64,000 nt of DNA from Bradyrhizobium sp. 132 (GCF_023074185.1 NZ_JADPKY010000170.1:1-64000); one strand, 5' to 3'; positions 36,392 through 45,255 are shown, counted from the stretch's first letter. The notes: a model not told the origin generated them from the letters alone. A program made the numbers and translations.

Positions 36392-36491
36392 CGCGCAATG
36401 CCTCTTACCCGGAAGAACGTGCGGGCGAAGCTAGTGCGACGATCTCCTGGTCGCAACGGCTTTATTCGCAGACTGTATGCGCCGCCGCGTG

Positions 36492-36512
36492 GCCCCGGCT
36501 TGACGCCGGGGC
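36492..36512. repeat. Short hairpin between the two Cys-rich genes
   Basis: GCCCCGGC and GCCGGGGC form a perfect 8-bp stem around TTGAC. It has no T tract and looks like a fragment of a dispersed repeat. A second hairpin GCAACG/CGTTGC lies at 36537-36556. Confidence 0.5.
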
Positions 36513-36575
36513 ACATCGCGAGGGGAGCTAACCGACGCAACGATCGTTACCGTTGCTGTTACTGACCGTCTCTTA

Positions 36576-36884
36576 CTAACCGTCCTGGGCGTCAGCGACC
36601 TTGCGTGACGCGCCACCCTTGGCGAGATCCTTGTCCATCACCGCGCGGCAACCGACGCTCAGATCCGAACGATGCTTCATCATGCACGCCGTGATCTTCG
36701 GGATGTTGGGGATTTCCGACGAGCACAGGCGGAAGGCATCGCTGGTGCACTGCTGCTGCGCTTCGGACGAGAAGGCGAAGCTCGAGCCGGTTGCGGCGAT
36801 CGAGACGATGGCGGCAAAGCCCAGAGCCAGGCTGGTGTCGCGGATCTTGCTACTCAAGGACTTGGTGTTCAGCGAGATGGTCAT
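36576..36884 (-). CDS. Small secreted Cys-rich protein 2
   Basis: A 102-aa protein with a long signal region (about 1-38, cleavage near SFAF) and four cysteines as C-x7-C-x12-C-x11-C, the same pattern as its downstream paralogue. I chose the ATG at 36884 behind GGAG; the frame extends upstream but is not coding in character. Two CRP-like palindromes lie 85 and 115 bases upstream. Function is unknown. Confidence 0.8.
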   Translation of the reverse strand: MTISLNTKSLSSKIRDTSLALGFAAIVSIAATGSSFAFSSEAQQQCTSDAFRLCSSEIPNIPKITACMMKHRSDLSVGCRAVMDKDLAKGGASRKVADAQDG

Positions 36885-36961
36885 TTGAAGCTCCCATTGG
36901 CACCGCGGAACCGGGCCCGTTGTTGATGGGAACGACGATGCTCCAGCAAAACAGTTTCGAC

Positions 36962-37007
36962 TGTGATGACGGTCACGGGCGGCCCCCGCTCTGTGACATC
37001 GGTCACT
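36962..37007. promoter_or_regulatory. Two tandem CRP-like palindromes
   Basis: TGTGA-TGACGG-TCACG (36962-36977) and TGTGA-CATCGG-TCACT (36992-37007) are exactly 30 bases apart, close to three helical turns. They lie between the divergent Cys-rich protein 2 and deacetylase genes and could serve either. Confidence 0.6.
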
Positions 37008-37136
37008 TTGGCGCACCCCGCTGAAATTCCTTCGGATCCGCTGTCGTGTTGGTGTCACGTTAACCGATCCTTCGCATTAATGGATCGGCGAGCGGGAAAT
37101 TCCGCAGATTTGGTTGCGTAATTGGAAAGAGTAGCG

Positions 37137-38180
37137 ATGCGTAATGCGTTGGGCCTGATGCTGGCCAGTGTAGTTGCAGCGGTCGTGATTGCCGCCGGCG
37201 GTTGGTTTTATTATTCCTCGCGCGCCGATCAGGCCGCTCCCAAGACAATTGCAGCCCGTGCCGCCGATCAACTGCCGGCACCGGCAAAGCTCGCCGCCAG
37301 GGATGACGTCGAGACCACTGCAGCGATCGCCGGCAAGCCGGCGTTACCCGCTCCGGCGCCAGCCCCGGCCATGCCGGTGCAGCAGAAATCGACCTGCGCA
37401 AATCCGAATGCACTGGGCGTGTCCCGCGTGGTCGAGATCGACACCACCGGCGGTCCGGGCTTCGGCTTCGAAACCTTCAAGCAGTTCGACTTCCTCACCG
37501 ACAAGGAGGTCGTGCTGACCTTCGACGACAGTCCCTGGCCGGTCAACACGCCCGCGGTGCTGAAGGCGCTTGCGGATGAATGCACCAAGGGCCTGTTCTT
37601 CTCGGTCGGCAAGCACGCGACCTACCATCCGGAAATCCTGCGCCAGGTGCTGGCCCAGGGCCACACGGTCGGCACACACACCTGGTCGCACCTCAATCTC
37701 AACAGCAAGAAGTTGACGGAGCAGCAGGCCAAGGACGAGATCGAGAAGGGGTTCAGCGCGGTGAAGCTCGCGCTCGGCACCAACCCTGCGCCGTTCTTCC
37801 GCTTCCCGCAGCTTCAGCATAATCCGGCAATGGTGAGCTATCTCGGCACCCGCAACGTCGCGATGTGGTCGACAGATCTCGATTCTTTTGACTTCAGGAA
37901 GGGCGCTACCCCCGAGAAGATCGTCGAGACGGTGATGACCAAGCTCGACAAGCTCGGCAAGGGCATCGTCCTGATGCACGACTTTCAGAAGCACACCGGC
38001 GAGGCACTGCCGACGCTGCTCGCACGGCTCAAGGCCGGCGGCTACAAAATCGTGCAGATCAAGGCGAAGACGACCTTCCAGACGCTGCCGGAATATGACG
38101 AGGCGCTGCTGAAGGACCTGAAGGTACCGACCTCGAGCGCGCGTCCGATCGGAAACGTGGTGCAGACGGTTTCGCAGTAA
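37137..38180 (+). CDS. Polysaccharide deacetylase (NodB-like) family protein
   Basis: A 347-aa protein anchored by one N-terminal helix (about 5-25) with a periplasmic linker and a NodB domain (about 125-300). The metal-binding TFDDSPW supplies the Asp pair and HTWSHL the two His; a later HDF is also present. It would remove acetyl groups from an N- or O-acetylated glycan at the envelope. The ATG at 37137 follows AAAGAG. A hairpin at 38212-38234 ends the transcript. Confidence 0.9.
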   Translation: MRNALGLMLASVVAAVVIAAGGWFYYSSRADQAAPKTIAARAADQLPAPAKLAARDDVETTAAIAGKPALPAPAPAPAMPVQQKSTCANPNALGVSRVVEIDTTGGPGFGFETFKQFDFLTDKEVVLTFDDSPWPVNTPAVLKALADECTKGLFFSVGKHATYHPEILRQVLAQGHTVGTHTWSHLNLNSKKLTEQQAKDEIEKGFSAVKLALGTNPAPFFRFPQLQHNPAMVSYLGTRNVAMWSTDLDSFDFRKGATPEKIVETVMTKLDKLGKGIVLMHDFQKHTGEALPTLLARLKAGGYKIVQIKAKTTFQTLPEYDEALLKDLKVPTSSARPIGNVVQTVSQ

Positions 38181-38211
38181 CGCGCCCGATCAGATCAAAA
38201 ACTCTTGCGTC

Positions 38212-38234
38212 ATGGCCGGGCTAGTCCCGGCCAT
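38212..38234. terminator. Hairpin between convergent genes, half of a family B repeat
   Basis: ATGGCCGGG and CCCGGCCAT form a 9-bp stem around CTAGT, followed by ATGCTTTT. The sequence matches one arm of the family B repeat, and the position suits a shared terminator. Confidence 0.55.
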
Positions 38235-38257
38235 ATGCTTTTGGGACCAAAGACACC

Positions 38258-38626
38258 TTACCAATAGATGCCGTGGCGATGCAGCTCGCCGATGATGCGA
38301 CCTTCGGTCCAGCTGCGCTTGTGCTTCGGCTTGTCCGCCTTCGCGGCGGGTTGGATCGCCGCGGGTGCTGACGTCGCCATCGTCGTGGTCGGCGCGGTCG
38401 CAGCAGGGGCCGTGAGCGAAATCGCGGGCGGGCGATCGAGATATTTCGGAGCTTCGGCGGCTGGCGCTGCTTCGCTCACCTGCGTCGGCGCGCTCGTTGT
38501 CGCCGTCGTTTGCGGAGCCGAAGCCTGTTCGTTGGTCGAGGCCAGTGACAAGCCGCGCGGGCCGCCGGCCTGGGCAGATGCGGAGGCCAGCACCATGGCG
38601 GCGGCTACCAGAATGATCTTGCGCAT
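38258..38626 (-). CDS. Small secreted protein, unknown function
   Basis: A 122-aa protein with a clear signal peptide (1-20, ending SAQA), a low-complexity Ala/Pro/Thr-rich middle, and a basic, conserved-looking end KRSWTEGRIIGELHRHGIYW. No known domain is recognised. A CRP-like palindrome lies about 66 bases upstream. Confidence 0.72.
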   Translation of the reverse strand: MRKIILVAAAMVLASASAQAGGPRGLSLASTNEQASAPQTTATTSAPTQVSEAAPAAEAPKYLDRPPAISLTAPAATAPTTTMATSAPAAIQPAAKADKPKHKRSWTEGRIIGELHRHGIYW

Positions 38627-38684
38627 ATGAATTCTCCCCGTGTTTGGCGTGAGCTGGACACTATGGGAGCCGATCGCGAGGTTA

Positions 38685-38700
38685 TGTGATCACGATCACT
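38685..38700. promoter_or_regulatory. CRP-like palindrome upstream of the small secreted protein gene
   Basis: TGTGA-TCACGA-TCACT has its centre about 66 bases upstream of the ATG at 38626. It abuts the left edge of the insertion-sequence remnant. Confidence 0.5.
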
Positions 38701-38701
38701 C

Positions 38702-38891
38702 ATGCTGGCCGGCCAGAAACTCGGCATCAAGGAGGTCGACGACGGCATTTGGCTCGCCAGCTTCATGCACTATGATTTGGGATATTTCGACCTGGAGCAG
38801 AAAACCCTGCAACCCCTCGACAACCCGTTCGGCACGAGGTTGTCACCCATGTCTTAGGTACGACCTGTTACCGATGTCTCCGGACTGGACA
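38702..38891 (+). mobile_element. Remnant of an IS481-like insertion sequence (3' end)
   Basis: A 51-codon frame (38702-38857) reads as the C-terminal end of an integrase-type transposase: GQKLGIKEVDDGIWLASFM, YDLGYFDLEQKTLQPLDNPF, then SPMS and stop. The sequence TGTTACCGATGTCTCCGG at 38866-38883, running to GGACA, looks like the terminal inverted repeat. The rest of the element is gone. The IS family is assigned from memory. Confidence 0.65.
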
Positions 38892-38900
38892 CTGAGGCGC

Positions 38901-38976
38901 TGGTGCCGCAAGAGGGATTCGAACCCCCGACCCCGTCATTACGAATGACGTGCTCTACCAACTGAGCTATTGCGGC
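38901..38976 (-). tRNA. tRNA-Thr (anticodon CGT)
   Basis: The reverse complement folds as a cloverleaf: acceptor GCCGCAA with TTGCGGC, anticodon stem CGTCA with TGACG around TTCGTAA, T loop TTCGAAT, encoded CCA. The anticodon CGT reads ACG. It lies 10 bases from the insertion-sequence remnant. Confidence 0.95.
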
Positions 38977-39075
38977 GAACCCCGCCGGAACACGGCAATG
39001 CCGGTCCCGATACGCGCGATCGTGATATCGGGCATGGCCCGAATTGGCAAGGTGGAGCCGGCTTCGAAATGCCGC

Positions 39076-40824
39076 TCACCCGCCCCAGCGGGACCAGAAT
39101 CCGCGCCAGCCGCCGGCCTGGACCTTGGCCGTGCCGATTTGTTCCGTAAATTCATCGCTCGGACCCTCGTCGTCGATCCCGGGATCATCCGGGGCGCGGA
39201 TGATCGGGATGACGGCGGGAATAGGCGCTGGTGTCGGCTTGCCGAGGTCGGCGCGGGTCCGGAACACCGGCGTTGCTGCCGCCGGGGATGATTCGGCGAT
39301 CTCGGGATCCGGCTTAACCGGCTCGGCGGGCGCGACGACCGGCTCTTCGTTGGCGGCCTCTTTGACTTCGGGGGGCGAATTGTCCTGTGCGGCAGGCAAC
39401 GGATCCGGCGCCGTTACCGGCGGTTCCGCCGGGCTTTCGCTCGGGGCCGCCGTCACCCGCTTCGGCGGCGGGGCCGCCAGCATGGCTTCCTCGAAGGCCG
39501 AGGATTCGATCGTGTCGCCCTTGCCGGAAGGAAGACTCGCGACCGGCGTTTGCCACTGGAACGCGTCAAGGCGGCCGGTGACCGGGGAAACCGGACGCCA
39601 GCGCTCGCTGACATAGCCGTCCGCGGTCCAGGCCGGATCGTGGCGGGCGCGCACCGCGCGCAAGGTCCAGGCGCGGGCACGGCCGCCGTCACCGTGCTCG
39701 GTGCGCTCGATCTCGGCCATCAGCAGCGCCACGCGCTGGGTCGGATCGTTGATGTAAGGCGCCAGCACCTCGCGCGCACGGGCAAACTCGGACGCATCGA
39801 TCGCGGCGCGCGCGATCGCGAGCTGGCCCTCGGCATAACCAGCCTTATCGACAGGAATCTTGGCGGCAAGCGTCTCGACCCGCTGCAGGCGCTGCCGTGC
39901 GGAATCGCCGAGCTTCACATGCGCATAGGCATCCGCGAGGTCGGGATGCGGATTGGCGAGCCAGGCGGCTTCCACCAGCTTCATGGCGCGGCGCACCTGA
40001 TGCGCCTCGCTCTCGAATTTTGCGGCAAGCACTGCGGCCGGCACCAGGGTCGGCGCGAGCTTGATCGCCTCCATCACGCTCCCGCGCGCGACATCGCGGT
40101 CCATCGTCTCCAATTCCAGCGCGCGTGCGGCGAGCAGCACGCCGCGCTGGCGGCGATAGGCCTGCTTGTCGATCAGGCCCGCGGACAGATTCGAATCGAG
40201 GATCGCGAGCGCGCCGCTCCAGTCACCGCGCGCGCAGCGGAAGCCGAGCACCGCATGCGAGGCCCAGGTCGAGGACGGCGACAGCTTGATCGCTTCCTCG
40301 GCGATCATCACCGCGCCGACCGCATCGTCGGCGCGCTGCGCCTCGATGAACAGGCCGCGCAAGCCGAGCAGGCGCGTGTCCTCGCGCTCGGCCATGGCAC
40401 GGAAGACGCGCTGGGCTTCGTCGCGATTGCCTTCGAGCTGCGCGGATTGCGCATGCAAGAGAAGTGCGAGCGGGTCGTTCGCGGCCAGCCGCCGCGCGGT
40501 GTCGGCGTGGCGACGAGCAAGCGCGGTGTCGCCATGGCCGATCGCGAGCAGGCCGTGGGTGATGGCGTGACGGCCGCGGGCGTGACGCTTCTCGTGACGA
40601 CGGCGGCGCAGACGCCCCGGCGCGCGCCAGATCATCGTCAGGAGACTCCAGACCAGCACGACTGCCGCGGCAAAGAGGCCGAGCAAGAACACGAACCTGG
40701 GCAACGTCGTTGTGGCGCGGAACGCGCCTGCGGTCAGGACGAGATCGCCGGGCTGGTCGGCGACCCAGGCCGCGCCGGCCGCCGCCAGCGCGATCAGGAC
40801 AAGGAAGAGGACGATGCGAAGCAT
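39076..40824 (-). CDS. HemY N-terminal domain protein with TPR-like repeats
   Basis: A 582-aa inner-membrane protein. Two helices (about 3-22 and 42-64) form the HemY_N region, followed by helical TPR-like repeats to about residue 390 and a long Pro/Ala/Glu-rich, low-complexity tail. HemY-type proteins are placed with hem genes but their part in haem synthesis is unproven. It starts 36 bases after the Mic60-like gene and ends the hemD-Mic60-HemY operon. Confidence 0.88.
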   Translation of the reverse strand: MLRIVLFLVLIALAAAGAAWVADQPGDLVLTAGAFRATTTLPRFVFLLGLFAAAVVLVWSLLTMIWRAPGRLRRRRHEKRHARGRHAITHGLLAIGHGDTALARRHADTARRLAANDPLALLLHAQSAQLEGNRDEAQRVFRAMAEREDTRLLGLRGLFIEAQRADDAVGAVMIAEEAIKLSPSSTWASHAVLGFRCARGDWSGALAILDSNLSAGLIDKQAYRRQRGVLLAARALELETMDRDVARGSVMEAIKLAPTLVPAAVLAAKFESEAHQVRRAMKLVEAAWLANPHPDLADAYAHVKLGDSARQRLQRVETLAAKIPVDKAGYAEGQLAIARAAIDASEFARAREVLAPYINDPTQRVALLMAEIERTEHGDGGRARAWTLRAVRARHDPAWTADGYVSERWRPVSPVTGRLDAFQWQTPVASLPSGKGDTIESSAFEEAMLAAPPPKRVTAAPSESPAEPPVTAPDPLPAAQDNSPPEVKEAANEEPVVAPAEPVKPDPEIAESSPAAATPVFRTRADLGKPTPAPIPAVIPIIRAPDDPGIDDEGPSDEFTEQIGTAKVQAGGWRGFWSRWGG

Positions 40825-40860
40825 GACGATCCCTATACGCGCGGATTATTGCGCGAATCT

Positions 40861-42120
40861 TTATTGACCGGGCTTGACGAGATCCGCCATGGCATCGTCG
40901 GCGAATTTGCGGGACGCCGCGAGCGCGGCGTCGCGGGCATCGGCCTTGTCGAGCCAGGCCTGCGCCGGTGCGCGGTCGGCCTCCGGCAGCGTCTTCACCT
41001 CGCGCCGAGCTTCCACGAAATCGTTGCGAAGCGCTGCGGCCGTCACCCTCGAGACGATAGCGCCGCGATCGCTGCCGATCCCGTCGGTACGTTCGATGCG
41101 AACGAGTTTTGACGCCCCCGCCTGAAGGCGCTCGACGATGCCTGCGCTGCTGGCCGGGGTTTCCGGCGGCGGCGACAGTTTTGGCACGATATTGAGGAGC
41201 TCGCGGCTCAGCGCGACCGGCGTCGGAATGCCGGACGGTGCAAAGGTGTCGAGCGGCTTCAGCATATCGGGCTTTGCCGCAAGTGACCGCGCCGCGGCGA
41301 GCTGCGATTCGTAAGCGTCGCCGTGGCGAACGGCGACGTCGAGCAGGGCCGCCGCGACCACATGGCGCAGCGGCTTGTCGTCCATCGTCCTCGCGTCGGC
41401 AATCTTCTCGCCCTGCTGCGCGAGTTCGGCACGTTCGGTCTTGGTGGCACGCTCGAGCTGCGCGAGGCGGTCGTTGAGAGCGGCAAGATCGGGCGCGGCA
41501 GGGGGCGGCGCCGATTTCGCGTCGTTCAGGGCGCCCGCGGTCTTGTCGGACTGCGCGCGCAGATTGGCGATATCGCTGCGCAGGCCGGTTGCGGATTTCT
41601 CCAGCGCATCGATCCGCGCCAGCATGGCCGGATCGGCGGCAGGCTTGCCCGCCTTGGCTTCGACCGCGGCAACGCGCCCGCTCAGCGCATCGACCGTTGC
41701 GCCCGTCACTTGCGGAGCGGCCGGCGGTGCCTGCACCGCAGGCCAGCCCAGCATCCAGCCGACGGCGATCACAATTGCGGCTGCGACCGCGCCCGAGAAC
41801 GGAGCGATAACCCAAGGTGAAATCGATGGCGATACGGACGCGGACGCAACGGAAGACCGCTCCTCGGCAGGTTCGGGCTGCGGCTCGGCATTAGCTTCGT
41901 CGAACTTGGCGGCTTCGGACTTGGCCTCTTCGGGCTTGACCTCTTCAGATTTGGCTTGCTCCTGCGCGGCCTGTTCGGTCGCCGCAGCCTGCGGCTGGCC
42001 CGCCACCTCCTGCGGCTGGGTGGAGATTTCGGTTGCCTCGAGGTCGATGGTGGGCGGGGTGCGCTTGGCACGGCTGGACTCGGGAGCCAATCCTGCGTCT
42101 TCAGGCTTGTCGTCGGCCAT
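40861..42120 (-). CDS. Mic60/mitofilin-like membrane protein (COG4223)
   Basis: A 419-aa protein. An acidic, Ala/Glu/Lys-rich N-terminus with short repeats (residues 1-100) precedes one membrane helix (about 103-126), a coiled coil (about 150-235) and a C-terminal mitofilin-like helical domain (about 300-419). The position between hemD and hemY is the known context of alphaproteobacterial Mic60 homologues, which shape intracytoplasmic or envelope membranes. Confidence 0.82.
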   Translation of the reverse strand: MADDKPEDAGLAPESSRAKRTPPTIDLEATEISTQPQEVAGQPQAAATEQAAQEQAKSEEVKPEEAKSEAAKFDEANAEPQPEPAEERSSVASASVSPSISPWVIAPFSGAVAAAIVIAVGWMLGWPAVQAPPAAPQVTGATVDALSGRVAAVEAKAGKPAADPAMLARIDALEKSATGLRSDIANLRAQSDKTAGALNDAKSAPPPAAPDLAALNDRLAQLERATKTERAELAQQGEKIADARTMDDKPLRHVVAAALLDVAVRHGDAYESQLAAARSLAAKPDMLKPLDTFAPSGIPTPVALSRELLNIVPKLSPPPETPASSAGIVERLQAGASKLVRIERTDGIGSDRGAIVSRVTAAALRNDFVEARREVKTLPEADRAPAQAWLDKADARDAALAASRKFADDAMADLVKPGQ

Positions 42121-42185
42121 CGTGACGGTTCCTCACACTTACATGCCCTAAACGAACCCGATTGCGTGGGATTCGGCCCGACCTC

Positions 42186-42932
42186 TTACGCCAAACGGGT
42201 GCGCAAAGCACGCTCCAAGGAGTCAAATAAGGCATTTTCGTCCGGCGTCGCGGCCACCAGAACCTGCGAGGCACCGGCCTCGCGCAATATGCCTGCGACC
42301 GTCTCGGACAGGCAGCATTGCGGGATCGCCAGAGCCGAGATTTCGACACCTTCACCCCGCGCGGCCTCCAGGAAAGCCCGCGCGCTGCGCCGGGAGTAAT
42401 GCAGCACCGCCTCGATCCCATGGGCGGCAAAGCCCTCACAGACATCGCGCGGCAACAGCTTGACCGGGACCATGCGATAGGTCGTCTGCGTGACGATGCT
42501 AAATCCTTCGGCGCCCAGCTCATCGCTGAGGTCGCGCGACAGATCCGCGCCCGCGAGATAAAGCAGCGTGCTCTTTTTCTTCAGCCGCTTGTTGCGCGCG
42601 CTCTCCATCACCTTGTCGCGCAAAGCCGCGGCATCGCCGCCGGCGACCACCACCTCGGCAAAGCCTGCATCGCGCGCCGCGGCAGCGGTGTGCTCGCCGA
42701 CCGCAAACAGCGGCAGCGGAAGGAGGCCAAGATCCGGCAATTGCGGTGCGACGGCACGGATCGCATTGGCCGACGTGACGATGACGGCGCTGTAGCCCGT
42801 CTCACTCTCGTCATGAAAGGCGACCGGCTCGAACTTGAGCACCGGCGCAAGCAGCACCACATGACCCCGCGCGCGCAGATTTTCCGCTGTCGCCACATTG
42901 TCGGGATGCGGCCGTGTGACAAGAATGGACAT
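42186..42932 (-). CDS. hemD: Uroporphyrinogen-III synthase
   Basis: A 248-aa cytosolic enzyme that cyclises hydroxymethylbilane to uroporphyrinogen III. It has the two-lobed family layout, with ILVTRPHPDNVATAENLR at the start and VIVTSANAIRAV, LHYSRRSARAFLE and PQCCLSETVA. The ATG at 42932 gives the expected N-terminus. It leads the hemD-Mic60-HemY operon. hemC, often next to it in related genomes, is not in the window. Confidence 0.92.
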   Translation of the reverse strand: MSILVTRPHPDNVATAENLRARGHVVLLAPVLKFEPVAFHDESETGYSAVIVTSANAIRAVAPQLPDLGLLPLPLFAVGEHTAAAARDAGFAEVVVAGGDAAALRDKVMESARNKRLKKKSTLLYLAGADLSRDLSDELGAEGFSIVTQTTYRMVPVKLLPRDVCEGFAAHGIEAVLHYSRRSARAFLEAARGEGVEISALAIPQCCLSETVAGILREAGASQVLVAATPDENALFDSLERALRTRLA

Positions 42933-43072
42933 CGCTTGGTTCCGGGCACGTGGCGGTGACGCATTCACGAGGAGAGCTGCGCGTGGCGATTGCGCAAGCC
43001 GACCCCGGAATGCTACCGGACGTACCAGAACTCTGCTTTGCGGATGAGCGCAAGGGGTGAGAAGGGCGCAGA

Positions 43073-44164
43073 TTGGATACCAATTCGCCAATGCTGGTAC
43101 TGGGCATAGAAACCACCTGCGACGAGACCGCCGCGGCCGTGATCGAGCGCACGCCTGACGGCAGCGGCAAGATCCTGTCCAATATCGTGCGGTCGCAGGT
43201 CGAGGAGCATGCCCGTTTCGGCGGCGTCGTGCCGGAGATCGCCGCACGCGCCCATGTCGACCTGCTCGACGGCATCATCGACCGCGCCATGCAGGAGGCC
43301 GGCATCGACTTCACCCAGCTCAACGGTGTCGCGGCCGCCGCGGGCCCCGGATTGATCGGCGGCGTCATCGTCGGTCTCACCACCGCGAAGGCGATCGCGA
43401 TGGTCCACGCCACGCCGCTGGTCGCGGTGAACCACCTCGAAGCGCATGCGCTGACGCCGCGCCTCACCGATGCACTCGAATTTCCCTATTGCCTGTTCCT
43501 CGCCTCGGGCGGCCATACCCAGATCGTTGCGGTCACCGGCGTCGGCCAGTATGTGCGGCTCGGCACCACCGTGGACGACGCGATCGGCGAGGCCTTCGAC
43601 AAGGTCGCGAAGATGCTGGGCCTGCCCTATCCGGGCGGCCCGCAGGTCGAACGCGCGGCAACAAGCGGCGATCCGGGGCGATTTGCGTTTCCGCGGCCGA
43701 TGCAAGGACGCCCCGACGCCAATTTCTCGTTGTCGGGATTGAAGACGGCGGTGCGCAACGAAGCGAGCCGGCTAGCTGAGATCACGCCGCAGGACGTCAG
43801 CGATCTCTGCGCGAGTTTTCAGGCTGCCGTGCTCGACTCCACCGCGGACCGGTTGAGCGTCGGTCTCAAACTTTTCCGCGAGCAGTTCGGCGCGCCGCGT
43901 GCGCTGGTGGCGGCCGGCGGTGTCGCCGCCAACCAGGCTATCCGCGGCGCCCTGCATGACGTTGCGAGGAAAGCCGGAACGCAACTGATCATGCCACCGC
44001 CCGCACTCTGCACCGACAACGGCGCGATGATCGCCTGGGCCGGCGCCGAACGTCTCGCGCTCGGCATGACCGACACGATGGAAGCGCAGCCCCGCGCGCG
44101 CTGGTCGCTCGACGCGAACGCGACGGCACCGGCTGGGTACGGCAAAACGCGGGCGGGATACTAG
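43073..44164 (+). CDS. tsaD: tRNA N6-threonylcarbamoyladenosine transferase TsaD
   Basis: A 363-aa enzyme that with TsaB/TsaE installs t6A37 on ANN-reading tRNAs. GIETTCDETAAA opens the ASKHA fold, NHLEAHALTPR supplies metal-binding His residues, and LASGGHTQIV follows. I chose the TTG at 43073, which has AGAAGGG at a good distance; an ATG at 43091 has none. gpsA begins 2 bases after the stop. Confidence 0.96.
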   Translation: MDTNSPMLVLGIETTCDETAAAVIERTPDGSGKILSNIVRSQVEEHARFGGVVPEIAARAHVDLLDGIIDRAMQEAGIDFTQLNGVAAAAGPGLIGGVIVGLTTAKAIAMVHATPLVAVNHLEAHALTPRLTDALEFPYCLFLASGGHTQIVAVTGVGQYVRLGTTVDDAIGEAFDKVAKMLGLPYPGGPQVERAATSGDPGRFAFPRPMQGRPDANFSLSGLKTAVRNEASRLAEITPQDVSDLCASFQAAVLDSTADRLSVGLKLFREQFGAPRALVAAGGVAANQAIRGALHDVARKAGTQLIMPPPALCTDNGAMIAWAGAERLALGMTDTMEAQPRARWSLDANATAPAGYGKTRAGY

Positions 44165-44166
44165 CA

Positions 44167-45147
44167 ATGACAGCGTTCCGATCCGTCGCGGTGATCGGTG
44201 CAGGCGCCTGGGGCACGGCGCTCGCGACTGTGGCTGCGCGAGCCGGACGAAACGTGACGCTCTGGGCTCGCAATGCCGAGCACGCAATACGAATCGCATC
44301 GAGCCGCGACAATCCGCGGCTGCCCGGCGTACGGATCGCGCCGGAGATCATCGTCACGAGCGATCTCACCATGGCGGCGCGCGCGGACATGCTGCTGATC
44401 GCGACGCCGGCGCAGCATCTGCGCGGCGCGGTCAACATGCTGGCTTCGCACCTCGCAAAGCCGGTGCCGATCGTCGCCTGCGCCAAGGGCATCGAGCACG
44501 GCACGCACAAATTCATGACCGACGTGATCGCGGAGGCCGCGCCTCACGCGCAGCCGGCGATCCTGTCGGGCCCAAGCTTTGCCGACGACGTCGCGCGCGG
44601 CCTGCCGACTGCGGTAACGCTGGCGGCGGTGGAAGAAGCGCTGGCCAGCAGCCTCGTGCAGGCGCTGGGCTCGGCGACCTTCCGGCCCTATCACACAACG
44701 GATGTCCGCGGCGTCGAGATCGGCGGCGCGGCCAAGAACGTGCTGGCGATTGCCGCCGGCATCGTGGTCGGCCGCAAGCTCGGCGCCTCCGCGCTCGCCG
44801 CACTGACCACGCGCGGCTTCAGCGAGCTGGCGCGGCTCGGCCGCGCCTGTGGCGCGCGCACGGAAACGCTCTCCGGCCTCTCCGGTCTCGGCGACCTGCT
44901 CCTGAGCTGTTCGACCGCGCAATCGCGCAATTTCGCGCTCGGGATAGCGCTCGGTCGCGGAGAGGCGGCGCCGGCGGGCAAGCTTGCGGAAGGTGCATTC
45001 ACTGCGCCCGTGCTGGTCGAGCTCGCGGCCGCGCGGCACGTCGACATGCCGGTCTCCCAGGCAGTGGCTGCCATCCTGGATGGCCGGTTGACGATTGACG
45101 CCGCGATCGAAGGGCTGCTGACAAGGCCGTTCAAGGCTGAGGAATGA
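44167..45147 (+). CDS. gpsA: Glycerol-3-phosphate dehydrogenase [NAD(P)+]
   Basis: A 326-aa cytosolic enzyme that reduces dihydroxyacetone phosphate to sn-glycerol 3-phosphate for phospholipid synthesis. The cofactor motif GAGAWGTALA (11-20), LSGPSFADDVA and catalytic Lys in GGAAKNVLAIAAGI are intact. It starts 2 bases after tsaD and is surely cotranscribed. Confidence 0.97.
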   Translation: MTAFRSVAVIGAGAWGTALATVAARAGRNVTLWARNAEHAIRIASSRDNPRLPGVRIAPEIIVTSDLTMAARADMLLIATPAQHLRGAVNMLASHLAKPVPIVACAKGIEHGTHKFMTDVIAEAAPHAQPAILSGPSFADDVARGLPTAVTLAAVEEALASSLVQALGSATFRPYHTTDVRGVEIGGAAKNVLAIAAGIVVGRKLGASALAALTTRGFSELARLGRACGARTETLSGLSGLGDLLLSCSTAQSRNFALGIALGRGEAAPAGKLAEGAFTAPVLVELAAARHVDMPVSQAVAAILDGRLTIDAAIEGLLTRPFKAEE

Positions 45148-45255
45148 CGGCGGCCTCTACCGCGTCGCAGGTTGCACTTAACGACCTGTGCGCGCTGTTT
45201 AGCCTAGCAGCGAACCGCAGGGATCCCGGTCCAACAACAATGAGGTGAGTTTGCG

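Noticed and set aside
38640..38948. A 102-codon frame running through the insertion-sequence remnant into tRNA-Thr
   Set aside because: It overlaps a tRNA and reads the transposase remnant in the wrong frame.
42811..43467. A minus-strand frame between hemD and tsaD considered as hemC
   Set aside because: It overlaps tsaD antisense and has none of the hydroxymethylbilane synthase motifs.
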